Positions 28,753 through 40,833 of a stretch of DNA of 64,000 bases are shown in pieces (within the stretch, counting starts at the first letter, position 1; each line of letters begins with the position of its first letter). Below the pieces are notes generated by a model. That model did not search any database and was not told where the DNA came from. It was given only the letters and a program-made list of their open reading frames with translations. This DNA is from Paramarasmius palmivorus. Its lineage: Eukaryota; Basidiomycota; Agaricomycetes; Agaricales; Marasmiaceae. The stretch spans positions 682,001 to 746,000 of the forward strand of contig JAYKXP010000005.1 of the NCBI GenBank assembly GCA_037176845.1. The letters run 5' to 3'. Both the position numbers and the translations under genes were made by a program.

Positions 28753-31700
28753 TCAAAAGTCCTCCTTCGAAACCCAAACTTCCGACTTCCGCATACCAGA
28801 CTCGTGAAGAGTCGCCGTTCGCCCGCCCTTCCTCCTCCTCGCACCTGCCTTCCGGAACTCCAAAGACGATGTCCAGAACACCGAATACATCGACTCCAGT
28901 ACCTCCAGCAGCAGAAATGATCCCAAATCCAGGAGGAACGCACCAGAGGTCGCCAGATGCCGGGAGACCGCTCAACGTTACCGACGCACTCAGCTACCTC
29001 GACGCAGTGAAGAATCAATTCCAGGATAAGCCGCAGGTGTATAACCAATTTTTGGATATAATGAAGGATTTCAAGAGTCAGCAGTGAGTATCGTATTGTG
29101 TTGATTTCAACTCTTCTCTTTCGATCGCTGCCTTGGCGGAGCTAGCGTTTTTTCTTTCTTGACTTGTGACTCCATTCTTCTCCGTGCTCACCACCTCATT
29201 TTCTGTTCAGAATCGACACACCAGGTGTAATTCAACGCGTTTCAAAGCTTTTTCATGGAAATCCACCCCTCATTCAAGGATTCAACACTTTTCTGCCTGC
29301 TGGATATCGAATAGATATTTCCAGCGACCCAATGGACCCAAATACAATCATCGTCACTACTCCTATGGGCATCACTACCCAAACCACAATGAATATCGGT
29401 CACATTCCATCCAGAAATAACGCTATTCAGCGTGACATTCCTGGTCTAGGCCCCAATCTTGCACAACCGTTTCCATATTCCGGTGTTCAGACGCCCAATA
29501 CCCTTCCTCCTCTCAGCGGTCTCGGTTCTCGGTCTTTAACACCACAACAAAGCTTCCAGATTCCTCATCATATCCAACCCCCATACGAAACATTCTCTCC
29601 TGGCCTGCAAAACCCACAGGCTACAGCCGCCGCCTCTTTCCTGGGCAACCTCAGCAACAAGAACCCCGAACCTACACAATCCCAGGAAGAGTTCAACCAC
29701 GCCATTCACTATTTGAACAAGATCAAATCTCGTTATTCGGAAGATCAGAATACGTACAAGCAATTCTTGGACATTCTGCAGACGTATCAGAAGGAGCAAA
29801 GACAGCTTCATGACGTGCGTGTTTAGTCTATTTCCTTTGGTTCTGTAGGCTTACTCTGTTTACAGTCTTCAGTCTACGCTCAAGTACAAACTCTTTTCAA
29901 AGACGCACCCGATCTACTCGCCGAGTTCAAGGACTTTTTACCAGAAGTAGCCCCGAACTTCGCTGGTATACCACAACAGTCGCTCGGTAACTCTGCGCCA
30001 TGGTCACAGGGAGGCGATATATCAGCTCCTGGATCGCCGCCAAAGAAAGGTATGCAAGTGCCTAAGCGTAAGAAACGTCCAGAGAAAGAGACCACGCCAG
30101 TCCCGCCACCTGCGAAGGTTGTGACCGCTCCAACTCGGGTACGTGGTTGCTGACACCCATCACTATTCGGCTACTGACCTCGCTTTACCGATAGCAAATG
30201 AAGAAGCCTAAACACCATCATAAAGGAGAACCAGGGTCCCCTACATTCTCACCTTATCCCGTCGCAGCCCAGATACCTCCTGAACACACCGCAATACCAC
30301 CTACAATATCCTCCTTATCTGTACAATCCCACGCTCAAGCCTCTCTTTCCAACTTCAATGGCATCTCCGCAAACCCAACCGACAGACTCCTCTTCTTCGA
30401 CCGTGCCAAAAAGTCTCTTGAGAACCGCGAAATCTATGAAGAGTTTTTGAAGCTCCTCAGTCTATACTCCAAGGAGATCATCGACGCGAAGACTCTACTT
30501 GATTGCACGGGTGCTTTCTTTGACGGAGATCTCCTGGACGAGTTCAAGGACCTGGTTGGGTGGGACCCGACACAAGACAACGTGGAAAATGGGCCCCCAG
30601 GGAGCATTAGAACGGGGCCTCCGGAAGCATTACAAGCGCAGCCGGTAGATGATGGACAGGGACCTAGTTATCGTCGGCTGCCATTTAGCGTGAGTGTGTC
30701 CAATCAGGGTTAGACTAGGGCTTTCGGTGCTTATTGTCACTTTCCTACTTGTAATTGGTTTAGGAGGTTCGCCTGGCCTGCTCTGGACGCGACGAGCTCT
30801 GTCGGTCAGTGCTGAATGATGTGTGGGTGTCACATCCTACGTGGGCGTCTGAAGACGCGGGGTTCCTTACGCACAAGAAGAACTCGTTCGAGGAGGCTCT
30901 CCACAAGAGCGAGGAAGAGCGACACGAGTATCATGTGCACCTAGAGGCTCTTTCGAGGACTATAGCCATTCTCGAGCCGCTCTGTATGCGCATCGAGGAG
31001 ATGTCGCCCGAGGACCGCGCGGCTTTCAAGCTCAAACCTGACTTTGGCGGGTCAGGAAGGTGCATATACCACCGTATCATCAAGAAGGTGTATGGTCGTG
31101 ACACTGGGTTGGAGATTATACAAGCCATGCAGGATATACCTGGAGTTGCTGTTCCTGTCGTTCTCACTCGTCTGAAGCAGAAGGACGAGGAGTGGAGAAG
31201 GGCGCATCGTGAATGGAGCCGGACGTGGCGGGAAGTTGACTCTAAAAATTTCTACAAGTCTCTGGATCATCAGGGAATCAGTTTCAAAGCCAACGACAAG
31301 AAGAATATCACCGCGAAGCATTTTGTCGCTGATATCGAGGCTATACGAAAGAAGCAGCTCAAGGAACAGGAGAAACGTGGCAAGGCTGCGGTTGCTCAAG
31401 GATCCGTGGGTTACCAACTGGAATACGAGTTCTCAGATACCGCAGTCATTCAAGATTGTCTCAAGCTCATCTATTCGTTCCTGGACCGTTCACAGGTTCA
31501 ATACACATCCTTAGAGAGGCGCACCGTTGAAAAGTTCCTGCGAGTTTTTATCCCCATAGTCTTCTCGCACCCTGTCACTGCCGAGTTAAACGTTGCGTGT
31601 GATCCACATGACGGAATGGTGGTAGATGATGACACCGAAGCGAATGGGCACCTTGAGGCTAACAAGAGCGGAAGACGTTCCACCGGGTCTGCAAGTGGCA

Positions 31701-33216
31701 ATCCGCAGACTAATGGAGTCGCAGCGGTCGATCTGCGAAGGAAACTTCTTAGGACCGCAAAAGAAAAGGCGTCCGGGCGGGATGATAAAGGAAGTCGGCG
31801 TGGTTCTGCTCCAGCCTCTGCCGGTGGCTCCAGAGCACCGTCGCCCTCTTTGGAACGCCATAGGTCCCCAAATGTACCGGCGTCGCGTCAAGATGAGGAG
31901 CCAGAAAAACCTGATGACCTGTGGATCCGTGAATCATCTAACCAGGACGCCGCGGGACATCACCCCGGAGAACACGATGGAAGGAAAACCTTTTTCGTGA
32001 ATACAACGTTTTACACCTTACTGCGGTTAATACAGGTGAGCCAAGTTTAGCCCCCTTTGAAAGGTGCAAAAATAGATCTCAACTCCGACCGTTCTAGCTA
32101 TTGTATTTTCGTCTATCGATGTGCAAGGAGGTTGGACAGCAACTGGCAGCCGAGAAACATTCACACCTTTTGGCTAATCCTGTTGCTGTGGAACTGGGAC
32201 TGGATGACCCGAATGGTCCTGCGACTGTTTTGGCGCAAACGTTTGAGGGAAACACCGATGCAAATGTGGTTTACATATACCTGCTGGATGCCTGCGAGAA
32301 GGCGTTTGCAGGGGAGATGGATCAAAGTACGTTTGAAGAGCACATGCGGTGGTTCTTCGGTAACAAGGTGGGTTTGGTCTTTCTCTGCATCGGGGTATCG
32401 ATTAACCCTCATTTGACTACAGGCATTCCACCTGTTCACTCTCGACAAGCTGATTACCGCGCTCGTAAAGCAGGTAAGATTAAGGGTGGCCTAACCCGAT
32501 TACGTGCGCACCTATGACCATTATGACTGACCCAAACTCAGGTCCAGACCATAATATCTGATGCGAAATGTCAAGAACTGTGGTCCCTTTTACAGAGCGC
32601 TTCGAGCTCGGAGGTACTAACGAATCAGGATTTCATCAGATACAGGCGCGAGGCCGAACGTCATGTTGGGCAGGACGACCATCTATACCGAGTGCAGTGG
32701 GTAAGTGCAACCGTCAACCAACAAATCTATTTTGAGAGCAGCAGATTAACTGAGGTTTCCTGTGCAGGCACGGGATGCTAAAACCATCAGAATTCATCTG
32801 ATGAGGGCGGAAGATGCCAGCGTGGACGGCGACGCGAGCAGCGTCGGAAGGTGGCGAGAATACGTAGACACTTATGTGATGCGACATCCAACGGAGTGGA
32901 TTGGGGAGTTGAGCGGCGAAAGGACCGAAAGGCCAGGAATATTTCTGAAACGGTGAGTTGTGACATTTGCCATGTTTAGGAGACTCTCGACTAATAATAA
33001 ACTTGATGTAAATTTAGTACCCGAAACGACACGATGGTCGGAGCAACTATTGAAGGCAACCTGAGTATCAGGATAAGCTTGCCCTCGTACAAAATAGTAT
33101 ACGATAGAGGGAGTGAAGAGGTGATATATCGAGAAGTAGACAAGGATCTGGAAGGAAGGATACGGGAAGAAGCAGAGGGACGGAAGCGACGGTTTAGAAT
33201 GCAGTTCGGTACTTAG
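28749..33216 (+). CDS. SIN3: SIN3 transcriptional corepressor
   Basis: Scaffold of the Rpd3/SIN3 histone deacetylase complex in the nucleus. Three paired amphipathic helix domains are visible: PAH1 ([22 protein letters not shown], near 28985-29085, continuing after an intron as [19 protein letters not shown]), PAH2 ([20 protein letters not shown], near 29705) and PAH3 ([18 protein letters not shown], near 30390). The histone-deacetylase interaction domain begins [22 protein letters not shown] (30779-30845) after an intron removes 30690-30763. The SIN3 C-terminal domain follows ([12 protein letters not shown], ending [10 protein letters not shown]). Low-complexity linkers separate the blocks. 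Short introns cluster in the last 1.2 kb. A two-codon upstream ORF overlaps the chosen start. Confidence 0.93.
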
Positions 33217-33371
33217 CGCATGATAGGAGAAATTTTTTTATAAATGTAAACGGAGGTATAATGATGCTAGGGCCAGCGCTCTCGCTCGTGGGCGGAGTTT
33301 GAAAAGTGTAGCCTTTTCTGGTCAGACCCTCTTTCCCATTCACAAGACTTTCCCCAAGACAGCCAAGAGGA

Positions 33372-35383
33372 ATGTATGCCGCCTCTGCCAGCACGAGCAG
33401 AGCGAACAAGCCAGCGACTCTTGCATTAAACAATAATTCTTCAAATCGTCGTCGTCGTCGTCTCCATCATTATTCACCCTCCAAATCGTTGCTCTCGTTG
33501 TTAGCAACCGTCGTTGCTGACTCTTCTGCTGCATCGGCTGCCCCTGCCCCGCTTCCTCTCCCATTTCTTTATCCAGGTCTCGACAATCATCAACAAGCAC
33601 ACGAGGACGAAGACCTTTTGGCTTCTCAATCGCAAGCCAAGCTTCAACGCAGGTTTCAGCAGCGGCGTAACCGTTTTCCAGAAAAGTACGAGCAGGGTAC
33701 AGACGGTAGATGGAGAAGAGTCGAGAAATACACGTTATATGGTTCGACGATGTGTACAGTATGTGCTTCTGCTTCTTGTTCATCTGGCATATCTCATGTT
33801 CCACGTTCAAGAATTGCGGAACAGCGGGTATTCCTCCAATAAACGATGTAGCTTCACCTCCGTCAACAAGCTCACAACCTCCAATATCAACTTCTACCAC
33901 CTCAGCAGTCGCTTCACCCACATGCGACAGCGGAGACACGTTTGAAGACTGTCTACCAGCAGGTTGGCGACCTCTCGACCGTAGAGATCGCACAGGCATC
34001 ATCCTGGCCATATCACTCGTTCTCGCCTTCTTCATATGTTTCTTCATCATAGGATGTCTGCTTTGGAGAAAGAGCATGCGAAAAATGAGAGACGTGGAGC
34101 AGAGAAGACAACGAAAACGAGCAAGACGTGCACAAGAGGAGGACGCCGAGCAGATGTTGGAGAAGCAGGCAAAGTCGAAGAAGAAGATATGGGCTCGTGC
34201 TACTGCACGATGGAAGGCCAATGCTCACTACACTGCATGGAAAAGACGTGGAAAGCGGAGAGCGTACAACGCTTCAGATATTTCATCTCCAACACCCTCA
34301 CAATTTCCTGTTGATGAAGATGCCAGGCGTACCCCACTTGCATCTCGTCTTTCCTCACCCGCTGTTTCTAGACGCACGTCTATCAACGTCTCTCGCTCCC
34401 CATCCCCCACCAGTGTCCGACGGCGCTCCATTACCGTTGAACCGTCAGATAGACCATTAACTCCACCACCCCCTCCGAGTCGTCCGCCAACACCTCCTCT
34501 TGCATCACCTCCCGCTTACCACCAGCGCAACCGTTCTCACTCGGAACTTCCCAGCGTTTCTGCTTCAGGATCCTCGTATGCCTTAGCTTCCAAGTCTGTG
34601 TCTGATAACTTATCTACCAGACCTACGACGGCGCAGACATCTCAACCATCCTTTCAGCGGTCATCTTCGCCCAGTCCTCCACCTCTTGACCACCCTGATC
34701 ACCATATTCCCTATTCTCACTCCGTTATCGGTGGCCATATAGCTACAGACGACAAGGCCATTCTACAGAGATTAACTCAGCAAGCCAGTGCTCCTACTGA
34801 GGGAACTCTGGAGGACCCTGCTCATTCTCGGGCTTCTATTTCTGCACCTGTTTGGGAAGACGAAGATCCCGCAGATTTCGGTGAAGAAAACTGTCCTGGA
34901 GAACCCTCGTCTTCAGCCCGGGCGCCGGAGTTCCCACACACTCCATCCAGACATCCACTGTTCCCACCACTGCCTTCGTCTGTTCCTACTTCCGAGAAAG
35001 GAAAGATGGCGCAGTATTATGAATATGAGTATACGTTTGAGGACGAAGGGTCGGGACCCAGCGCACCACCTTCATTCGACTACACTCATGGACCACGACC
35101 TAGTGCGCCTCCCATAGCGGCTGAGGTCGACGAGGACGAGGATGCTTTGGAATATGTGGATGAACCCAGTGCGCCACCGCTACCTGAGAGTCCCTACGAC
35201 GAAAGTCATCATGACGGACCATCAGCTCCCGAGGACAACAGCCGGGATGAAAACGATGAACATTCTGATCATCGTCACGACTCACGAAGAGATTCACAAT
35301 TAGGACGATTGGGCTTGGACTTTGGATCGCCATCTTCTACATCACTTTCTCGGGATAATACTCTCCCCTTGTACCACCCGTAA
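33372..35383 (+). CDS. Single-pass membrane protein with four PSAP motifs and a PPAY motif
   Basis: A two-exon gene. Exon 1 runs from 33372 to about 33751 and the intron is 33752-33805. It joins STMCT to NCGTAGIPPIND, giving a cysteine-containing luminal segment followed by a Ser/Thr-rich stretch. One strong membrane helix (GIILAISLVLAFFICFFIIG, near 33990-34050) is followed by a very basic juxtamembrane region (RRQRKRARRAQEED). The long cytoplasmic tail is Ser/Pro-rich. The tail has PPAY (near 34508) and four P-S-A-P motifs between about 35055 and 35225 (GPSAPPS, RPSAPPI, EPSAPPL, GPSAPED). PPxY binds WW domains of Nedd4/Rsp5 ligases, and P(S/T)AP binds the ESCRT-I subunit Tsg101/Vps23, so a role in ubiquitin-dependent membrane sorting is inferred. 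A signal sequence near residues 40-60 is possible. The family is not recognised. Confidence 0.72.
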
Positions 35384-37420
35384 CCAGACGGTTTAGCATA
35401 TTTCTCCGTTTTTCCAGCTTTCGACCCTTTCTCGGATGTAGCCATACCTTCAGGATCAAAATGATACGCATCATCTTATTCGCACTTCGCATTCGTGTTT
35501 GCCTCTTGCAAAGAACTATTTGACAATTATTCTTGTTGAAAACTTTGAAGCCCTTACGCGGGTAGGGCGGTTGGAGTTTTTCTCTTGAAAGAAGTGTAAA
35601 GTTATTAGCACCCCAATGTACTCGTAGTAGCTAGAATACCGTATTATCCCGCCCGCATTATAGTGCCATCATCTACTTTTCGATAATGACATTCAACATG
35701 TGCTGTCCAACTGTCACAGTATTGGAATATCATTACATGTCAGGAAGACCTTCTGTTCTCTCAGATCGGGTGAATTTTTATGAAGGTCTGTGTGCCTTGG
35801 AGATTTGTGGTGCAGACAGGAGCGTCTACGTTATACTGAACAAGATAACAAAAGGCGGGAATGCAGAGCTCGGACCAACACCTCCACAACGTTTATTGAA
35901 CCCGAGATTGACATGAAAACAGGAACGCAAGGCACCGAATATACAAGATGTAGGGATCTCGACGCAAAAGCTGATATCATAGGACTGTTCAAGTCGTTCT
36001 AGATCTTGCAGCGTTGACAGTAGTTAATGCCCCGTGCTCAGGCCACCGGTTCCTTTCACGATCAGGGTTGAAGGCATGTCGAAAAATCGAGGCGTGGAAT
36101 GACATGAACCTATCTGACAAAAGATGCGATTTACTGGGAGGAAACGTTATTTTTAGACGAGAAATAATAGGACGGAACGATTGACCCACACTGAAGGCGA
36201 CGAATAATGATTGTCGACAGGATTCTTGCTCCCACAGGCCACAACAAACGAGCTAGTGACTCTGTCGGGAGAACCGTAAAACACATAAATACATTCAGCG
36301 CTGGCTTAATGGGGAGGCGTTGCGCTTCCGAAGGGCGTACATGTGTCGAGGGACGAGGGTATTCCGAGTTGAACGCACATTCGAGCCACCCTCATCAGAC
36401 TAGAAGTGGCCACGGAAAGTGCCACGCAACCTTCTAATAGTAATGTGCGAATACCGGCGTCTAGAAAAAGTGAGATAAGTGTTTTTCTTCTCCCGAGGTG
36501 TGGTGCTTTGCGCAGCTCGGAACGAAAATTATTGCACCGCTCTTACTTCATAGTTGCTTCATCTTCATCTTACATCGACCACCGACGGAGAAACGAGGCA
36601 GCTTCGGATCGCTGGCTGAACATCCGTACTGTCAAACCCCCAATCTCCTCCCGTTGTCCGCGTGGCGATACATGTTATGATTCGTGAATGGGACTGCGGT
36701 CGTGATTTGATGAGGAAAGGTATAAGCTCAATATGTGGATCACACGCATATAACGCGGAGACAAGTATGCATGTGTCACAACGGGTGTATCCGAAGGTAA
36801 CCTCGTCCTGAATTGAATCGTGTCAAATGAGAAGTGTTAATGCTTATGAAACGGAGAAGAGATAAATCGATGCTGGCCTATAAGACACGTTATTTACAGG
36901 TCACCAACGAAAGCGGAAGAACGAGGAAATCCGTGCAGCCAATAGCGGATTGGCCGCCCACGAAACGAGTGTCACCGGCCATACTTTGTGGGAAATAGCG
37001 TAGGGCACTGAGATGGTTGAACCAGACGACTGGTACCAACACAAAGGTCCTTGTTATTTTCAAAGGCTTTAGACGATTCTGGAAGAGTGGCGACTTGATA
37101 AATGACAAGAAGAACTTCGATTCACGCACATACCAGTGGAATGGGCTCGCTCTCAGCAAAATCGCGTCGTTTCCACATGTTTGGTGCACCACGGGGTACA
37201 TTGAAGGCGTATCTGTGAGTACACTTGAAATCGAGAAATGCTGTTCAATTTTGAGTAGTTTGGTAAGGCAATTGGAGGGCTGAGCATGGTTTGAGTTCAA
37301 GAAATGTTGGGCGCTTACTAGCCAATTAGGCGCCTTTGTCGACGTCCACGTGCAGGGCAAAAATTTTGCATCGAACAGTGAACGGGAAATTAACCTCGAA
37401 TATCTCCTCCAACTCCAATA
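35384..37420. other. Gene-poor intergenic region
   Basis: About 2 kb, the longest stretch here without a recognised gene. Open frames are short (up to about 200 codons at 36890-37486 on the minus strand) and show no domain, no plausible exon chain and no transposon motif. I see no tRNA, terminal repeat or inverted repeat. Confidence 0.5.
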
Positions 37421-40020
37421 ATGGGCAAGTCTCAAAAGAAAAAGGCCATCAGAAGGCACAATCCAATGCGAGTACCGGACTCGCATCTACCGAAGGGCCT
37501 GGCTGCAGCATCCTCAACGTCTTCAAAAAATGAAGCAATCTTACCGATCATCCAGAAGGTGCACATTTACTGCACGTTCTCCGCCATAATCTCTCCGCTC
37601 ATACAAACATGGTGGCTAGATGAATAGTCCGGATGCATCGGAACGCAAGTGGGCATGCGTCGCAGTCTCAAACTTGATCCAAAATGATTCATCGACAAGG
37701 CGGCTTCTTCAAGGAAAGAATGTTGTTGGCGAGCTAATTACCAGGTTAACAGACAGCGAAGAAGAGGTGGTTCTAGAAGCGATGGGGGCCCTGAGGTACG
37801 TCCTTTGCATTCATCTTGATCTCAGTGAATCGACACGCGCTCCAGGAATCTTTGCATTGATGGTGGTTATAACATATGCGCCGAGATGTACAACAAGAAT
37901 ATTTTAACTCCTTTGAAGACGTTTATCCCAAAAGTAATGCTATATTAACTCTTGGGGCTGTCAGGTTCTGACTATGCATCAAGATTTCTCAGGTTCTTTC
38001 CCAATACCTCGAATCTCCAAAGGACGCGCCTGAAAATGCCAAAAAACTGATGTATGAGTTCGCCGACAACGTCATCACTACTATCTGGTGCCTCTCGTGG
38101 GTATTCACGAATACGAGTTCAATTGTCAAAAGTTGACAATTTCTCAGTGAAACTTCAAACAAAGCTCTCAACGCCATTAACGACATTAATCTCGTACCTT
38201 TCCTGATGTCCTTCCTCAGTTCACGCGACAAACTATCCATCCTCCCCGTCCTGTCTGCCGGTAAATACCATACAACTCCACCTAATGAAGAGTTACTAAT
38301 CTGTTGCCACAGCTCAGTGTTTGTATGTTCTTACTGACGACAATGGACCGGCTATATCCCATGTCAAGTCGGACGCCAGTTATATATCTTGTTTATTCTC
38401 TATCTCTCGTCCCAATGACAAAAGCCCCAGCGTGAACGGCAAAGAAAAGGCATCCGACGATCACAGGGCTATCACCTTGCGGATTCTCGTGTCAGGTAAC
38501 TCTGCATTTTGCGTCATGAAATTTGCCAGCTCTGAACCTATCCCAGGTATTCTACGGAATATCTCGCCTTTGTCACCACCCACTGCTGGCTCCGATGTCG
38601 ACATAGACAGAGAGATCGTCCTTCCTCTTTTGCAACCTGTTATCGCGTCCGTATCTCTCCCAGAGGTCACAGCGACTGCCCAGCGACTAGTAGACTCCAT
38701 AGTGAGTGATTCGTTTGCGCTGTTATCAAAAGACCTCACTGGACCTCCCTTCTCTAGGCATCCGAGCCCCCTATAGAGAAGCTCTCGCTGAAGAATGTCC
38801 CCAAATCTGATCACAAATCCAGCCACGAGATAGAACTCGAGCAATTAGAGGGGAAATTGCGTTCAATCCAACTAGCCCTAGAAATCTTGACTGGTGTATG
38901 TGCCACTCTACCAGATCCAACTTCGGACAAACTCGAAGATGCTGACGAGGATGGCGACAATGAAATGGATGACGACAAAGTAGAGGATATAGAAGGTTGG
39001 TCTGTCTATCATCAATAGGTCCCATTTACCGTTCTGTTGACGAACTACTTTACTCAGAACAGGGTATGGATATTGAGATGACGGGCGAAAAGGAGAATGA
39101 CAATTCATCCGAACAAACGTCGTTTTTGCCTTCACTGGTACCTGCACTTCTCTCACTCATATACCCCACTGCTTTGTCCTTCCCGCCGCTTGCAGCGCCC
39201 TCGCCACATCCGCCAACGACCTCAGCGCTTAGTGCAATACACGTGAGCGCGATGGAGTGCTTAAATAACATATTCCTCTCGTTGGCTACTTCCAGAAACC
39301 CCGTCGTCGCAGCGGACAGGGAAGGGGGCCGCAAAGTTTGGAGTGATATATGGGCTACTCTTGCTGCAGTCGGGACCGATACTGGGCTCGGGCAGGAGAG
39401 GAGACAAGAGTTATGGGAGATAGCAGTGGGTGTACTCTGGGGCATAGGTATCGTCTACAAAGGCACGATTGTAAGTGGTCTAAATCTTCAAGATAATGTC
39501 ATTGAGTATCGAAACCCGACTAGACCGCTACGGAAGAACAGATTGGTATCCTCATACAATTCTGCAACTCCACGTCCGACGATAGGATCAAGGTGAAATG
39601 TATCGGCACATTGGAGTGTATAGCGCAGCACCCCGAATCGATAGAAGCGAACAAGGTGAGGTTGTGAACATTGGCATCACATGGATTCACTGAAGAATCG
39701 ATGTCATATAGGTTATATCTGAATACCTAATATCGCTCTTACCGACATCAACTTCCTCTTCGCCGGTGGCTACGGAGCCTCTAATCCAAGCAGCATCGGC
39801 GTTGATTGATATCTACTCGGATGAAACACTCCCGTATGATGTTAATTTCCGCTCGGGTAACATGTTGCAGAAGTTAGTTGCAAGCGTTGAGGGTGTAAAG
39901 AAAGCAGTGCGTGGTATCGATAGAAGACAAGAGGGAAGTAGGGACCTAAAACGGAGAGGAGAAGAGGTCAAGGAGAATCTAGTGGCATTTATTCAATATA
40001 GACGAGAGCTTCGTTTATGA
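37421..40020 (+). CDS. SYO1: SYO1 (symportin): armadillo/HEAT-repeat chaperone for Rpl5-Rpl11 import
   Basis: SYO1 escorts ribosomal proteins Rpl5 and Rpl11 together into the nucleus as a kapbeta2 (Kap104) adaptor and prepares them for 5S RNP assembly. The N-terminus MGKSQKKKAIRRHNPMRVPD is the basic, PY-NLS-like start typical of the family. The repeats begin after intron 1: ERKWACVAVSNLIQNDSSTRRLLQG and LITRLTDSEEEVVLEAMGALR, then helical repeats across 37900-39960. An acidic loop (DEDGDNEMDDDKVEDIEG, near 38947-38995) matches the acidic insertion that binds Rpl11 in known SYO1. The C-terminus reads FIQYRRELRL. About nine short introns are implied by frame changes between repeats. Confidence 0.87.
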
Positions 40021-40163
40021 TTAGAGGTTCCAAAAGTATTTTAATTCACGGGGAATGTTATGTGTTGTGCCTCGGGCCGCATATGTCAGGTGGACCTGCG
40101 AAACAATCCTCATTGATCTCTAGCGTTCTATCTTTGACTGTAACAGTAACTCGGCTGCTCCAA

Positions 40164-40731
40164 ATGTCGACCAAGAAAATCATATCCACTCCGGACGCAA
40201 ATCCAGTGCTACCAGTCTTCTGTTCGTACACATCACTAGAGCATTCCACAGAGTCGAGTGCTGAAATGGCTTATAGCTCAGGCGGTGGTGTCCAGAGGCT
40301 ACGTCTACGTCTCAGGAAATATTGGTTGCGATAAAACCTTAACCATTGTTGAAGGTGGTGTTAAAGCTCAAACAGTGAGCACACGACAATGTTCAGACTT
40401 CCAAACGCACGTTTTGAATCTGAGGGTGACAAGCGTGCAGCTCTAGAAAATGTCGCGACTGTCCTGAAAGCAGCTGGATCCGGTTTGGAACACATTGTCA
40501 AGGCTACGATCTATCTGACCAACATGGAGCGCGATTTTGTACCGATGAATGAGGTGTATGCCGAGGTAGGAGCCATAAATGAGAATAATTATACATATCA
40601 ATCTGACTGATGGCGATGTCAACCAGTTTTTTGATAAAGACCAAATGCCGGCTCGAACATGTATCGGGGTTTGCACACTTCCCATGGGTGCTTGCTTTGA
40701 AATCGAGTGTATGGCGGCAGTCCCAAGTTGA
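40164..40731 (+). CDS. RidA/YjgF/UK114 family enamine/imine deaminase
   Basis: A small protein of about 130 residues that hydrolyses reactive 2-aminoacrylate and related enamines released by PLP enzymes; fungal members include mitochondrial Mmf1/Hmf1. Exon 1 ends VF and joins SQAVVSRGYVYVSGNIG after an intron at 40222-40276. A second intron joins KAQT to GDKRAALENVATVLKAAGSGL using the acceptor before GGTGAC (near 40431). A third precedes FFDKDQMPARTCIGVCTLP, which carries the conserved substrate-binding Arg. The stop is at 40729-40731. There is no strong mitochondrial presequence, so it is probably cytosolic. It is convergent with the dehydrogenase gene, with about 100 bp between stops. Confidence 0.87.
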
Positions 40732-40833
40732 AGGGGATCACGAATATAAGCATATATGTCCATCAATACCCAAGATGAAATAAGTAATCTACATCGGAAT
40801 GTCACAACTTTGTTCTCATAACCTTTCGCCAGA

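Noticed and set aside
33710..33805. N-terminal part of the long plus-strand ORF at 33710 as the start of a protein
   Set aside because: The sequence up to 33805 is better explained as exon 1 in another frame plus an intron; splicing gives a continuous cysteine-containing segment.
36890..37486. 198-codon minus-strand ORF
   Set aside because: It overlaps the start of SYO1, has no recognisable motif, and its composition looks like translated noncoding DNA.
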